64,000 nucleotides of DNA from Methanolobus bombayensis. GTDB lineage: Archaea; Halobacteriota; Methanosarcinia; Methanosarcinales; Methanosarcinaceae. The first letter of the stretch is position 1; the number at the start of each line of letters is the position of its first letter. Position numbers and translations under genes: made by a program. Below are positions 16,134 to 24,447 of this stretch, piece after piece. The stretch covers positions 62,001 to 126,000 of the forward strand of contig NZ_JAGGKD010000001.1 in assembly GCF_017873415.1 (NCBI RefSeq), given 5' to 3'. The notes under the pieces are model-generated. The model made no database searches. It was not told the origin of the DNA and was given only the letters and a program-made list of their open reading frames with translations.

Positions 16134-16715
16134 ATGATTGTAGTGGGCGTTGGTGTCGGTCCGAATATGTTGACGCAGGAAGCGATAGAAGTAATCAGCA
16201 ATGCTCCTGTTGTCTATGGTTCAAAGCGCTCCATTGAAATTGCAGAACGGTTCATCAAATGCAAAGCTAATTTAATTAAAGATTATAAAAGTCTCCATCT
16301 TTTACCGGAGGGTGCGGTTATTCTTTCCACTGGTGACCCAATGTTTTCAGGACTTGGCAAGTTTGCCACGAGCAAGGACAGGATTGTTACGGGTGTATCG
16401 TCCATACAGGCAGCATGTGCTCGTTTCCATGTGGATATGTCTACATTGGCAATAATCACTGCACATGGCAGGGATCCGGCTCCTGCAAAAGAGGCTTTGA
16501 TCAGGGAAGTAGGTCTCGGAAAAAATATTTTCCTGCTTCCTGCTGGTAATTTTGGTGTAAAGGAAGTTGCATCATTACTCCATGAAATGGGTGTAAGCGC
16601 TAAGCTGCATATCTATGAGGACATTGGTTATCCTGATGAACGTGCTGTAAGTGGTACTATAGACGAACCACCTGAGAATAAGTCAGATATGTATTGCATT
16701 TTGGTTGTGCTTTAA
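16134..16715 (+). CDS. cbiE: Cobalt-precorrin-7 (C5)-methyltransferase CbiE
   Basis: A 193-residue tetrapyrrole methylase. It has the N-terminal GVGVGPNMLT loop, VYGSKRSIEIAE, and STGDPMFSGLGKF for SAM binding, then SSIQAACARF. CbiE methylates C5 of cobalt-precorrin-7; the decarboxylating C15 partner CbiT is not fused to it, in contrast with bacterial CobL. The gene follows cbiD by two bases. Its downstream neighbour cbiM lies 326 bases away and has its own leader. Confidence 0.93.
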   Translation: MIVVGVGVGPNMLTQEAIEVISNAPVVYGSKRSIEIAERFIKCKANLIKDYKSLHLLPEGAVILSTGDPMFSGLGKFATSKDRIVTGVSSIQAACARFHVDMSTLAIITAHGRDPAPAKEALIREVGLGKNIFLLPAGNFGVKEVASLLHEMGVSAKLHIYEDIGYPDERAVSGTIDEPPENKSDMYCILVVL

Positions 16716-17024
16716 GTTCTTCAAATTCATTTTTTTATCATAAATCAATTTATTATGTTTTTGTTTATGCCATAGTTTTATCATTGTTGTTGTATCTTTT
16801 AAAGGGGGTTTTTGATGATACAATTTATGGTCTATGTAAATTAGTGTTCTCTGAATATCTATGGTTGTTATCCTATGTGAAAACAGTATTAATCTTATGT
16901 GTGAATCGTTATGTTTATGTACCATAACATATTACACTTTGTATCCAAATCAACTTTAGTTGTTTAAACTATTTGACTTAATTTAGTTGATCAGGTATGG
17001 TTTATAGATAATTATGGTGACAAA
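16716..17024. other. Intergenic region before cbiM
   Basis: AT-rich and without a convincing gene. It holds an inverted repeat ATCAACT (16949-16955) and AGTTGAT (16985-16991) around further TTTAGTTG copies, which could be an operator for a metal regulator. I do not see the conserved core of a cobalamin riboswitch. Confidence 0.4.
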
Positions 17025-17042
17025 ATGGAAGGTGACAAATAA
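17025..17042 (+). CDS. Five-codon leader ORF (MEGDK) coupled to cbiM
   Basis: ATG 17025, five codons, stop TAA 17040-17042, whose last base is the A of the cbiM start (TAATG). A GGTGA at 17016-17020 serves it, and a second copy of the same nine bases (GGTGACAAA) inside it at 17031-17039 holds the cbiM Shine-Dalgarno site. It may couple translation of cbiM to that of the leader. It could also be chance, given its length. Confidence 0.35.
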   Translation: MEGDK

Positions 17043-17737
17043 TGCATGTATTTGAGGGTTTCTTACCATCACCCTGGTGGCAGTTATGGTTTGTATTCTC
17101 TATTCCGGTTATATTGTATGGAATGTACAAACTGAATAAACTTGTAAGCGAAAGAAGGGAAGTTGTACCTCTGCTGGCAGTGGCTGGTGCCTTCATATTC
17201 GTTCTCTCATCTCTTAAACTTCCTTCAGTAACAGGAAGTTCTTCACATCCGACCGGTACAGGAATGGCAGCCATTCTCTTTGGCCCTGCAATCACAGCTG
17301 TGCTCGGTGTAATTGTTCTTCTTTATCAGGCTCTTTTCCTGGCGCACGGTGGGATCACCACACTTGGTGCAAACACTGCATCAATGGCGATCATTGGTCC
17401 TCTTGTTGCTTATCTTTTCTACAGGGCAGCAGCAAAGTCAGGTATGAACTTTTATCTTAATGTTTTCCTTGCGACTGCGATTGCAGATTGGGTGACATAT
17501 GTGGTAACTTCGGCACAACTGGCGCTGGCCTTCCCTTCGGCAGAAGGTGGGATATTGGGATCATTTACAGCATTTGCAACAGTATTTGCAACAACGCAGG
17601 TTCCACTTGCAATAATGGAAGGTGCTCTTACAGCTCTTATCATGAAGTATGTTGTACAGATAAAGAGCGATGTCCTGGTTGATCTTGATGTACTCACTAC
17701 AAGCGCAGTGACAAAACTCAAGGAGGCAATGGAATGA
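17042..17737 (+). CDS. cbiM: Cobalt ECF transporter substrate-binding membrane subunit CbiM
   Basis: A 231-residue polytopic protein that begins MHVFEGFLP. In CbiM/NikM the free N-terminal Met-His-x motif binds the metal, so the start is secure. Further signatures are SSLKLPSVTGSSSHPTGTG and LAHGGITTLGANTASM with metal-site histidines. CbiM with CbiN, CbiQ and CbiO imports Co(II). It overlaps cbiN by four bases (ATGA). A GGTGA lies six bases ahead. The gene set, next to corrin synthesis genes, points to cobalt and not nickel. Confidence 0.95.
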   Translation: MHVFEGFLPSPWWQLWFVFSIPVILYGMYKLNKLVSERREVVPLLAVAGAFIFVLSSLKLPSVTGSSSHPTGTGMAAILFGPAITAVLGVIVLLYQALFLAHGGITTLGANTASMAIIGPLVAYLFYRAAAKSGMNFYLNVFLATAIADWVTYVVTSAQLALAFPSAEGGILGSFTAFATVFATTQVPLAIMEGALTALIMKYVVQIKSDVLVDLDVLTTSAVTKLKEAME

Positions 17738-18018
17738 AGCTGGAATATCTGGTAGCTATTGTTGTTATCTTATTCGCTGCTCAGTTCTTTTATGGTGTAG
17801 CAGCACATCCTGACTCCGAATTCGGTGGTGCAGACGGTGCAGCAGAAGATGTGATCACTGAAATCAATCCAGACTACGAGCCATGGTTTGCAGGAATTGG
17901 CTTTGAACCACCTGGTGGCGAAACAGAAAGTCTGCTCTTTGCACTTCAGGCTGCATTCGGTGCAATTGTAATTGGGTACACCATTGGCTACTATAAAGGC
18001 AAAGGTGATAGTAATTAA
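17734..18018 (+). CDS. cbiN: Cobalt transporter accessory subunit CbiN
   Basis: A 94-residue protein with one N-terminal and one C-terminal membrane helix and an extracytoplasmic loop between. The loop has FGGADGAAEDVITEINPDYEPWF, shortened here to the diagnostic DGAAED and the PDYEPW segment. CbiN binds CbiM loosely and is needed for cobalt loading. It overlaps cbiM by four bases and is followed by a strong hairpin, so the message may often end here. Confidence 0.93.
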   Translation: MKLEYLVAIVVILFAAQFFYGVAAHPDSEFGGADGAAEDVITEINPDYEPWFAGIGFEPPGGETESLLFALQAAFGAIVIGYTIGYYKGKGDSN

Positions 18019-18024
18019 TCTTTG

Positions 18025-18058
18025 ACGTGCTTCTCTTAAGAGGCACGTTTCTCTTTTC
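18025..18058 (+). terminator. Hairpin with T-rich tail between cbiN and cbiQ
   Basis: Outer stem ACGTGC (18025-18030) with GCACGT (18043-18048), inner stem CTCTT-AAGAG, a TT bulge, then a T-rich stretch to 18058. It lies six bases beyond the cbiN stop. The following 220 bases are AT-rich with TATA-like sequences near 18239-18246, so cbiQ and cbiO may have their own promoter. Confidence 0.65.
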
Positions 18059-18282
18059 ATTTCCAGTATGGTTTTTTGGAAACAATTTCTTTTGAGTTAA
18101 TATGCTTGTTTTCAAAGTGATTTATTCAGATTGATTTATTCATCTTTTTTTATTAGTATGCTTGTAAGCTTTAAACTAAACAACGAAATGCTTATGTATA
18201 AAGCTCTATATCGTAATTCATTAAACTTGTACAGCTATTATTTAAACAATTTGTATTGTTTTATAATTGGTTTGATCTAAAA

Positions 18283-19065
18283 ATGGCACATATACTTGAT
18301 GACTATGCGGTACTGAGTCCGCTCAGGTACAAAAACAACTGGCTTAAAATAGCTATTGTGACTTTTGGCCTACTTGCGGGCGTATCTTCCAATTCTCCGC
18401 TGGTGCCCTTTCTTATAGCGATTTGTATGAGTTTTGCAACTCTTTACTTTGCAAAGGTTCCTGCATCCTTCTATTTTAGGATACTTGCAGCTCCTGCTGG
18501 TTTTGTTATAGTCAGCGTGGTCATAATTGCATTCTTCTTTGGTGAAGGTGCCAAATTATTCTCTTTTGATGTATTTGGTCTTACTCTTGGAGTCAGTAAA
18601 GCGGGTCTTGATATGGCTCTTTTAGTTTTTGCACGCACACTTGGCGGTATGTCATGTCTGTTCTTTCTTTCTCTTACAACACCTATGATAGAGCTTTTTT
18701 CAGTTCTTAAAGCAACTAAACTTCCAGATTCATTCCTGGAGATAGCTATGATGATGTATCGTTACATCTTCGTTTTTCTTGATGTTGCAGTAGGTGTGAA
18801 GTATGCCCAATCTGTAAGGCTTGGTTATAAGGATTTTAAGACCTCTTTCAGGTCAATGGTTATGCTGGGAACAAATCTTTTTATTCGTTCATGGGAGCAG
18901 GGTGAGAAGATTTACGTCTCCATGAATGCGCGTTGTTATGATGGAAAATTGATACTGCTGGATGATAAAAGACCTGTGGAAATGCCTGAATTAATGTTGA
19001 CCCTTGCTTATTTTGCATTGGTGGTGCTGACTTTTTACTTTACCCGGACTGTGTCCGTTCTTTGA
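18283..19065 (+). CDS. cbiQ: Cobalt ECF transporter T component CbiQ
   Basis: About 260 residues with five or so membrane helices. The N-terminus (DDYAVLSPLRY) and the coupling-helix motifs, of which the second reads SMNARCYDGK, are those of CbiQ. It joins CbiM to the ATPase CbiO in the membrane. The start ATG 18283 is preferred over an upstream TTG because it follows a GATC-type Shine-Dalgarno and begins with the conserved region. It is separated from cbiN by 264 bases containing a terminator. The next gene, cbiO, starts ten bases after its stop. Confidence 0.92.
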   Translation: MAHILDDYAVLSPLRYKNNWLKIAIVTFGLLAGVSSNSPLVPFLIAICMSFATLYFAKVPASFYFRILAAPAGFVIVSVVIIAFFFGEGAKLFSFDVFGLTLGVSKAGLDMALLVFARTLGGMSCLFFLSLTTPMIELFSVLKATKLPDSFLEIAMMMYRYIFVFLDVAVGVKYAQSVRLGYKDFKTSFRSMVMLGTNLFIRSWEQGEKIYVSMNARCYDGKLILLDDKRPVEMPELMLTLAYFALVVLTFYFTRTVSVL

Positions 19066-19074
19066 GGTGAGATA

Positions 19075-20391
19075 TTGGTTATATTAGAAACAAAACATCT
19101 TAGTTTTTCCTATCCAGATGGCACTCTTGCCCTTGATAATATTAGTGTTGTCATTGAGAAAGGTAAAAAAATAGCCTTTGTCGGACGCAATGGTTCCGGA
19201 AAATCAACATTGTTTCTATCAATGAACGGAACTCACCGTCCTAAAAAGGGTGAAATACTCTTTCATGGAAAACCCATGAAATATGATTCAAAATCCCTGA
19301 GGGAGATCAGAAAGAACATCGGTATTGTTTTTCAGAATTCAGATGATCAGATATTTGCTCCTACTATTTACCAGGATGTTGCATTCGGACCAACAAACCT
19401 TGGTTATTCAAAAGATAAGGTTGAAGATATTGTTAATAAGACGCTTGAATATGTGGGCCTGACACACCTTAAGGACAAACCTCCTCATCATTTAAGTGGC
19501 GGTCAGAAAAAGAGAGTGGCTATTGCTGGAATTGTTGCAATGGACCCTGAGGTTATCATTCTTGACGAGCCACTTGCAAATCTGGATCCTGTGGGTGCTG
19601 ATGAGGTAATGGACCTGCTCAATGAGCTGAACTATTTTGGTAAAACAATCATTATTTCAACACATGATGTGAATCTGGCATATGGATGGGCAGATTATGT
19701 TTTTTTAATGAATGAGCATAAAGTGATCAGTGAAGGTACTCCTGAAGCCATCTTCATGCATGATGATAATTTGAAAGCTGCTTACCTCAGAAGACCCGTT
19801 ACTCTTGAGATCTACGAAGAGATCAAACGAAGAGGTCTTGTAAAGCCACAGTGTTGTCCTCGTGATATTCCTGATCTTGTTCATTCTTTACGTTCACAAC
19901 AATTATTATGGGCAAAGGTGCCATCAGAGGTAAAAGAAGGGGATTACATCAATCTTGGGATCCTTTACGGCGATTATGCACCAGAATCTGGATATGAAGC
20001 TGCAAACTGTAAAGTCCTCCACGTTCATGAGGATGGACTTGCCATTGTTGAGATGGACAGAAAGCCTTACAGGGCTGGTTCCATTGGAATATATGATACC
20101 GAGTATTACTCCAAAGATGAGCTGCTTGATATAATCGACAGGGATGAAATTGAATGCATTGGTGCAATGGGTAAGAGGAGCAAGATACTGGCAGAGGGGG
20201 ATGAGATATATCTTCATATAACTGCCGGGGTTGTGGACCGTTCGATCCTCAATTCACTTGCAGGTCAGCGTTGTCTTATTCTCACGAATGGGGGAATGGT
20301 TGGACACGCACTGGAAAGAATAAAGGATTACATGCAAAAGAGTGGTATCAATATCCCTGTTACTGTTGTAAATCCAAATCAGGAATCCTGA
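19075..20391 (+). CDS. cbiO: Cobalt ECF transporter ATPase CbiO with a C-terminal extra domain
   Basis: 438 residues. The first 270 are a standard CbiO ABC ATPase: Walker [10 protein letters not shown] near residue 39, Q-loop FQNSDDQIF, signature [13 protein letters not shown], Walker [14 protein letters not shown], and STHDVN. Beyond it is an additional region of about 165 residues ([65 protein letters not shown]) that I cannot assign. Ordinary CbiO proteins are about 270-290 long. The start is TTG 19075, four bases after GAGGTGA. A Cys-Cys pair (QCCP, about residue 260) lies at the junction. Confidence 0.92.
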   Translation: MVILETKHLSFSYPDGTLALDNISVVIEKGKKIAFVGRNGSGKSTLFLSMNGTHRPKKGEILFHGKPMKYDSKSLREIRKNIGIVFQNSDDQIFAPTIYQDVAFGPTNLGYSKDKVEDIVNKTLEYVGLTHLKDKPPHHLSGGQKKRVAIAGIVAMDPEVIILDEPLANLDPVGADEVMDLLNELNYFGKTIIISTHDVNLAYGWADYVFLMNEHKVISEGTPEAIFMHDDNLKAAYLRRPVTLEIYEEIKRRGLVKPQCCPRDIPDLVHSLRSQQLLWAKVPSEVKEGDYINLGILYGDYAPESGYEAANCKVLHVHEDGLAIVEMDRKPYRAGSIGIYDTEYYSKDELLDIIDRDEIECIGAMGKRSKILAEGDEIYLHITAGVVDRSILNSLAGQRCLILTNGGMVGHALERIKDYMQKSGINIPVTVVNPNQES

Positions 20392-20808
20392 TACTTAAAC
20401 ACCATATTCAAGTTTTCTGCTTTAATTTCCTTTCAGTATTTGGTTTATAGACTTTTCTAAAACCAATACAGCTTTAGTACTATTTTTTTATTTAAAAATA
20501 TTACAGATAGCATTCTGAGTTAAAAATGGTATTTTCTGTTTATTATTATGCAGCTTAATTTAAATAAGACTATTATATGCTACTATCAACTGTATTTATC
20601 CTATTTCCAGCATTATATTTGTCTCTATTTTGTTATTTACAATCTCCTGATTTTTATGTATAATTTGCGTTGGGTGATATTGTAATACTATTTTATTCTT
20701 ATGTAACATACTTATTCATAATGTATTTATATAGTCAATATATATTCGTATTACTAATGACTACTAACGTTTATTTGCATTTTCACATTCAACAATTAAA
20801 GGGGAACA
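20392..20808. other. Long AT-rich intergenic region before the Ni/Co permease gene
   Basis: 417 bases with no gene that I can support. Candidate promoter elements are TATA-like runs such as TATTTATATAG near 20723-20733. GTAATAC (20682-20688) and GTATTAC (20748-20754) form a widely spaced inverted repeat that may be incidental. A regulatory leader or a small RNA cannot be excluded. Confidence 0.4.
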
Positions 20809-21501
20809 ATGATCATGGATATACTTTCATTTGGAACACAAACACTTTCTTCGGAATTTAGCTTTTTGATTATCGCATCAGCTTTCCTGCTTGGTGCACT
20901 GCATGCACTTGAGCCCGGTCATGGAAAATCTATCATGGCTGTTTTTGTAATGGGTACAGATGCAAAGCTCAAAGATGCACTTCTCCTTGGGCTAACTATT
21001 GTTGTCTCTCACGTAATAGTGGTGCTTGCAATGGGAGTTGCATCAATTTATCTTGTAGAAGCATTGAATGTCGATACAACTCACGATATCATGAGTGTTG
21101 TAGGAGGAGTTGTTCTAATTGGTGTAGGTGCATGGATCCTGAGAAAATACTTCCATCCTCACGAGCATTCCATAGACACAAAAAAAGGTGTAATTGCAAT
21201 AGGACTTTCAACAGGACTTATTCCATGTCCTGCTGCACTTGCAGTATTGTTGTTCAGCATTGCAAATAACCAGGTATATAACGGTCTGATATATGTGCTG
21301 ATATTCAGTGCAGGTCTGGCAATAGCTATCACTTCACTGTCAGTCGTATTCGTTAAAGGAAAAGGCTTTATTGAGAGTTATGTTAGCAGTACAAAGATAA
21401 ATAGACTTCCACTTGTGAGTGGTTCTGTTATAGTGGCAATTGGTATTTTCACATTGATACATCCATTGATGGAGCATGTAGCGCCATCAATTCACATATA
21501 A
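20809..21501 (+). CDS. NicO/RcnA-family nickel/cobalt transporter
   Basis: About 230 residues and six or seven membrane helices. Helix 1 carries HALEPGHGKS, the histidine signature of the NicO (RcnA/HupE-like) family, and a later segment holds STGLIPCPAALAVLL. A histidine-containing loop (FHPHEHS) follows helix 3. RcnA exports Ni and Co in E. coli, while other members import. Its place after cbiMNQO suggests it balances cobalt or nickel. Start ATG 20809 or 20815, with AGGGG just before. It converges with the next gene. Confidence 0.87.
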   Translation: MIMDILSFGTQTLSSEFSFLIIASAFLLGALHALEPGHGKSIMAVFVMGTDAKLKDALLLGLTIVVSHVIVVLAMGVASIYLVEALNVDTTHDIMSVVGGVVLIGVGAWILRKYFHPHEHSIDTKKGVIAIGLSTGLIPCPAALAVLLFSIANNQVYNGLIYVLIFSAGLAIAITSLSVVFVKGKGFIESYVSSTKINRLPLVSGSVIVAIGIFTLIHPLMEHVAPSIHI

Positions 21502-21503
21502 AG

Positions 21504-21520
21504 AGGGGTTTATAACCCTT
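21504..21520. terminator. Short bidirectional hairpin between convergent genes
   Basis: AGGGGTT (21504-21510), loop TAT, AACCCTT (21514-21520). It begins at the end of the nicO-type gene and covers the stop codon of the opposite-strand gene. Confidence 0.45.
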
Positions 21521-22349
21521 CATATGTTTTTTTCATCAGCAAGGCATCCCCTTCATTATCCGGGCTTTCGCAAATCAGAAGTCCTTTTACTTTAAAATCC
21601 TTAAGGACCTGCATTAGTTCTGCATATTGGAGGTCAGAATCATCAAGGTTCAAATGATTCCTTTCTCCTTTTTTACCATATTCAATTCCTGATACATGCA
21701 TGTGCATATCATGCAGTCCTTCCCGACCAAGTTCATTTTCTATCAATTCCATTGTTGTATAAAACTCATCATAGCTGTTCTCAGCTCCGTTACTTCTTGC
21801 GTGCAGATGGGCAAAATCAATACATGGAAGTACGTTATCTATATCAACACCAAGTCTGACATTTTCTTCAAGGCTTCCGAACTGGGTTCCTTTGCCTGTG
21901 GTCTCCGGTCGAAGTATAACTTCGATTCCCTCATCTGTCAGTCTGGAACTGAGTTCTTTAAGCAGGGTGGCAACCTTATCATACACTTTTTCAGGCCTGT
22001 CTTTATGGTAATAGGCTGGATGGAATACAATATTCCTTGCACCGCAGAGATTTCCTATTCTTGATGATCTATAGATCCTTTCGACACTCGCATCAACCTT
22101 TTCGGATTCAAGGGAGTTGAGATTAATGTAATATGGAGCGTGTACACTGAGTGCTATCTGTTCTTCCTCTGCTTTTTCGAAAATCTTTCCTGCAGTAGCT
22201 TCTCCCATCTTGACCCCACGGACAAATTCAAGTTCCATGCAGTCAAGCCCAAGTTCCTTTACCCTTTCAATTCCGGAGATGCTGTTTCTTTTCTTTGAGC
22301 TTTTCGGAGTACCGGCTGTTCCGAAAAGAAGTCTGGAAGGCTTCATCAT
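21510..22349 (-). CDS. Endonuclease IV-like TIM-barrel protein (AP endonuclease family 2)
   Basis: 279 residues in the sugar isomerase/AP-endonuclease-2 superfamily. Signs are FGTAG near the start, a SVHAPYYINL strand (His for metal), NIVFHPAYY, VILRPETTGKGTQFGS, PCIDFAHLHARS, HMHVSGIEYG and LLICESPDN. These line up with the three-zinc site of endonuclease IV (His, Glu, Asp, His positions). It probably acts on abasic sites, but some family members are sugar isomerases. The ATG overlaps the stop of the upstream conserved gene, so both are translated together. Confidence 0.85.
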   Translation of the reverse strand: MMKPSRLLFGTAGTPKSSKKRNSISGIERVKELGLDCMELEFVRGVKMGEATAGKIFEKAEEEQIALSVHAPYYINLNSLESEKVDASVERIYRSSRIGNLCGARNIVFHPAYYHKDRPEKVYDKVATLLKELSSRLTDEGIEVILRPETTGKGTQFGSLEENVRLGVDIDNVLPCIDFAHLHARSNGAENSYDEFYTTMELIENELGREGLHDMHMHVSGIEYGKKGERNHLNLDDSDLQYAELMQVLKDFKVKGLLICESPDNEGDALLMKKTYEGL

Positions 22350-22678
22350 GCCATTCCGAGCTTTGCCTTGAGTTCCTTCATCTTTTCAGTTGAGAGTTTT
22401 TCCTCAACCAGTTCTATGAAGGTGTCAACATCTTCTTCCTCAAGGGACCTGATGTCTTCTTTTCCTTCCATTGCAAGCTGGAAAAGGTATTCCATCTCAC
22501 CTGTGTCCAGTTTCTCCATCCTGGCTCTAAAATCCTGTGCATCCTCGGCTATCTTATGGGATATTGGTCTGAGGATAAAAGGATAGTTATGTCCGGCATT
22601 TGACATTGTGTTTCCGCTGAGTTCCGGTGCAAGCTTGTTAAATATTTGATTGTCCATTTCGCTGAATACTCGGCCCAT
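22346..22678 (-). CDS. Conserved hypothetical protein, acidic, possible nucleic-acid-repair partner
   Basis: About 110 residues, soluble, mostly helical, rich in Glu and Lys toward the end (DVDTFIELVEEKL, KMKELKAKLGMA). I do not recognise a named family, though it looks conserved among methanosarcinas. It overlaps the endonuclease IV-like gene by four bases, which suggests a functional or stoichiometric link. A TATA-like TTTATAAACTA lies about 24 bases before ATG 22678, so the message may be leaderless from there; ATG 22657 is the alternative. Confidence 0.7.
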   Translation of the reverse strand: MGRVFSEMDNQIFNKLAPELSGNTMSNAGHNYPFILRPISHKIAEDAQDFRARMEKLDTGEMEYLFQLAMEGKEDIRSLEEEDVDTFIELVEEKLSTEKMKELKAKLGMA

Positions 22679-22723
22679 GCAACTTAGTTGTAAAAAATAG
22701 TTTATAAAATTATGTTCTGATAA

Positions 22724-23188
22724 TCAGGAATGAGATCTCAGATGACCATGAATGTCGATTTCTCCCTGCACAATGCGTGTTGATGAGATTGGTTTTTCAT
22801 CATCTGCAAGTACGAATTCCACCCTGACAACATCTATTACCCTCATGTTTTTCTCATGTCTGAGATTATTGATTTTCAGAGCTACGGGATAGGTTTCCGG
22901 AGAAACTACAATATAGTCGTAGTCTTTTTTCAGTGTTTTACCATAAGGATCATTCAATTCAAGTATTGTGTAATTCTGGCCGGGTGCTATCTCATTGATA
23001 TAGTCAATAAGTTTTTTCTTTCGGATATTATAGTCAGGAACCTGACGCGGACGTTTGTTTGCCATCTCATTGGATGTGAGTCCGATATCCAATTCTTCTC
23101 CATTGGCAAGCTCGAATGCTTTTTTTATAAGTTCTTTGTGTCCGTCATGGAGACATTCAAATGTTCCACCTACTACTACTCTGGCCAT
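22724..23188 (-). CDS. coaD: Archaeal phosphopantetheine adenylyltransferase
   Basis: A 154-residue nucleotidyltransferase. The N-terminal GGTFECLHDGHKELI motif holds the T/HxGH catalytic site, and ISSTRI near the C-terminus is the KMSKS-like loop. NKRPRQVPDY is the substrate region typical of the archaeal/eukaryotic-type enzyme. It makes dephospho-CoA from 4'-phosphopantetheine and ATP. The promoter has TATA-like repeats near 23232-23250, divergent from radA. Confidence 0.93.
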   Translation of the reverse strand: MARVVVGGTFECLHDGHKELIKKAFELANGEELDIGLTSNEMANKRPRQVPDYNIRKKKLIDYINEIAPGQNYTILELNDPYGKTLKKDYDYIVVSPETYPVALKINNLRHEKNMRVIDVVRVEFVLADDEKPISSTRIVQGEIDIHGHLRSHS

Positions 23189-23271
23189 TGCTTCCTAATG
23201 ATTTATTTTGCTGATAAGTCTTGTCGTATGTTTTGTATATATATATAATACTTTCACCCCGCTTTCTTCAG

Positions 23272-23280
23272 GTATATATA
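23272..23280 (+). promoter_or_regulatory. TATA box of radA
   Basis: GTATATATA, about 70 bases before the radA start. The predicted start site is near 23303, so the leader would carry two TGTGCACC-type direct repeats (23307-23316 and 23326-23336) and the Shine-Dalgarno AGGAG. Confidence 0.5.
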
Positions 23281-23348
23281 CTCAAAAATCAATTAGGTAA
23301 TCGAATTGTGCACCAGAAGAAAACATGTGCACCCAGGAGTTAAGATAA

Positions 23349-24326
23349 ATGTCAGAAGTGTTATTAGAAGAACTGGACCATGTAGGTCCGGCAACCGCGC
23401 AGAAATTGAAAGATTCAGGATTTACAACAGTTGAGTCAATTGCTGTTTCCTCACCACCAGAACTTGCAACAGCTGCAGAAATTGGTGAATCGACTGCTTC
23501 AAAGATAATTCTTGCAGCCCGTCAGTCTGCAGATATTGGTGGTTTTGAGACCGGTGATGTTGTAATGGAGCGCAGGAAGCTTGTGGGCAAGCTTTCCACA
23601 GGATGTACGGAATTTGACGAAATGATGGGCGGTGGTATAGACACTCAGGCAATTACTGAACTCTATGGTGAATTCGGTTCCGGTAAAACACAGGTTGCGC
23701 ACCAGCTGGCCGTTAATGTACAACTTCCAAGAGAGCAGGGAGGACTTGGAGGTTCTGTTGTAATTATAGATACTGAGAATACTTTCAGACCTGAAAGAAT
23801 AAGACAAATGGTTGATGGTCTGTCTGAAAAATATGGCCAGGAATATGATTATGAAGAATTTCTTAAGCACATACATGTGGCGCGTGCTTATAATTCAAAT
23901 CACCAGATACTTCTTGTTGATTCGGCAATGGAACTTGCCAATGAGCTCAAGGATTCTGAAATGCCGGTAAGGCTTTTTATTGTGGATTCACTTACAGCTC
24001 ACTTCAGGGCAGAATATATCGGTAGAGGGACTCTTGCAGACAGGCAGCAGAAACTCAATAAACACCTACATGGCCTGCAAAAATGTGCTGACCTCTACAA
24101 TGCTTCTGTAATAGTGACAAATCAGGTAATGTCCAAGCCTGATGCATTCTTTGGTGATCCTACAAAGCCAATTGGCGGGCATATTGTAGGGCACACAGCA
24201 ACTTTCAGGCTTTATCTGCGTAAATCCAAGGGAGATAAGAGAATAGTTAAACTTGTTGACTCTCCAAACCTTCCGGACGGAGAAGCAATTATTTCCGTAA
24301 CCACGCCTGGTCTGCGTGATCCATGA
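23349..24326 (+). CDS. radA: DNA repair and recombination protein RadA
   Basis: 325 residues, the archaeal RecA/Rad51 family length. The N-terminal helix-hairpin-helix domain ([15 protein letters not shown]) is followed by the ATPase core with Walker A GEFGSGKT near residue 105, the subunit-contact [15 protein letters not shown], Walker B RLFIVDSL, and L2 loop [18 protein letters not shown]. It forms filaments on single-stranded DNA and drives strand exchange. A Shine-Dalgarno AGGAG lies at about 23335. The gene is divergent from coaD. Confidence 0.98.
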   Translation: MSEVLLEELDHVGPATAQKLKDSGFTTVESIAVSSPPELATAAEIGESTASKIILAARQSADIGGFETGDVVMERRKLVGKLSTGCTEFDEMMGGGIDTQAITELYGEFGSGKTQVAHQLAVNVQLPREQGGLGGSVVIIDTENTFRPERIRQMVDGLSEKYGQEYDYEEFLKHIHVARAYNSNHQILLVDSAMELANELKDSEMPVRLFIVDSLTAHFRAEYIGRGTLADRQQKLNKHLHGLQKCADLYNASVIVTNQVMSKPDAFFGDPTKPIGGHIVGHTATFRLYLRKSKGDKRIVKLVDSPNLPDGEAIISVTTPGLRDP

Positions 24327-24447
24327 TATCACTAAAAATAAATGAATCTCCTTAATGGGGATTATATTTCTTTTTTAAAGATCAAAAATAATCTCTTTTA
24401 TAGTCAACACTGAAAACACTTTTATTTCTAAATGCCTTCTATTGCTT

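Noticed and set aside
16694-16927. Possible 77-residue membrane protein after cbiE
   Set aside because: It overlaps cbiE, has no Shine-Dalgarno, and its composition reflects the AT-rich intergenic sequence.
16716-17041. Cobalamin riboswitch before cbiM
   Set aside because: I could not find the conserved core, and such riboswitches are rare in archaea.
20682-20754. GTAATAC...GTATTAC as an operator of the NicO-type gene
   Set aside because: The arms are 59 bases apart, and the region is so AT-rich that seven-base matches are expected by chance.
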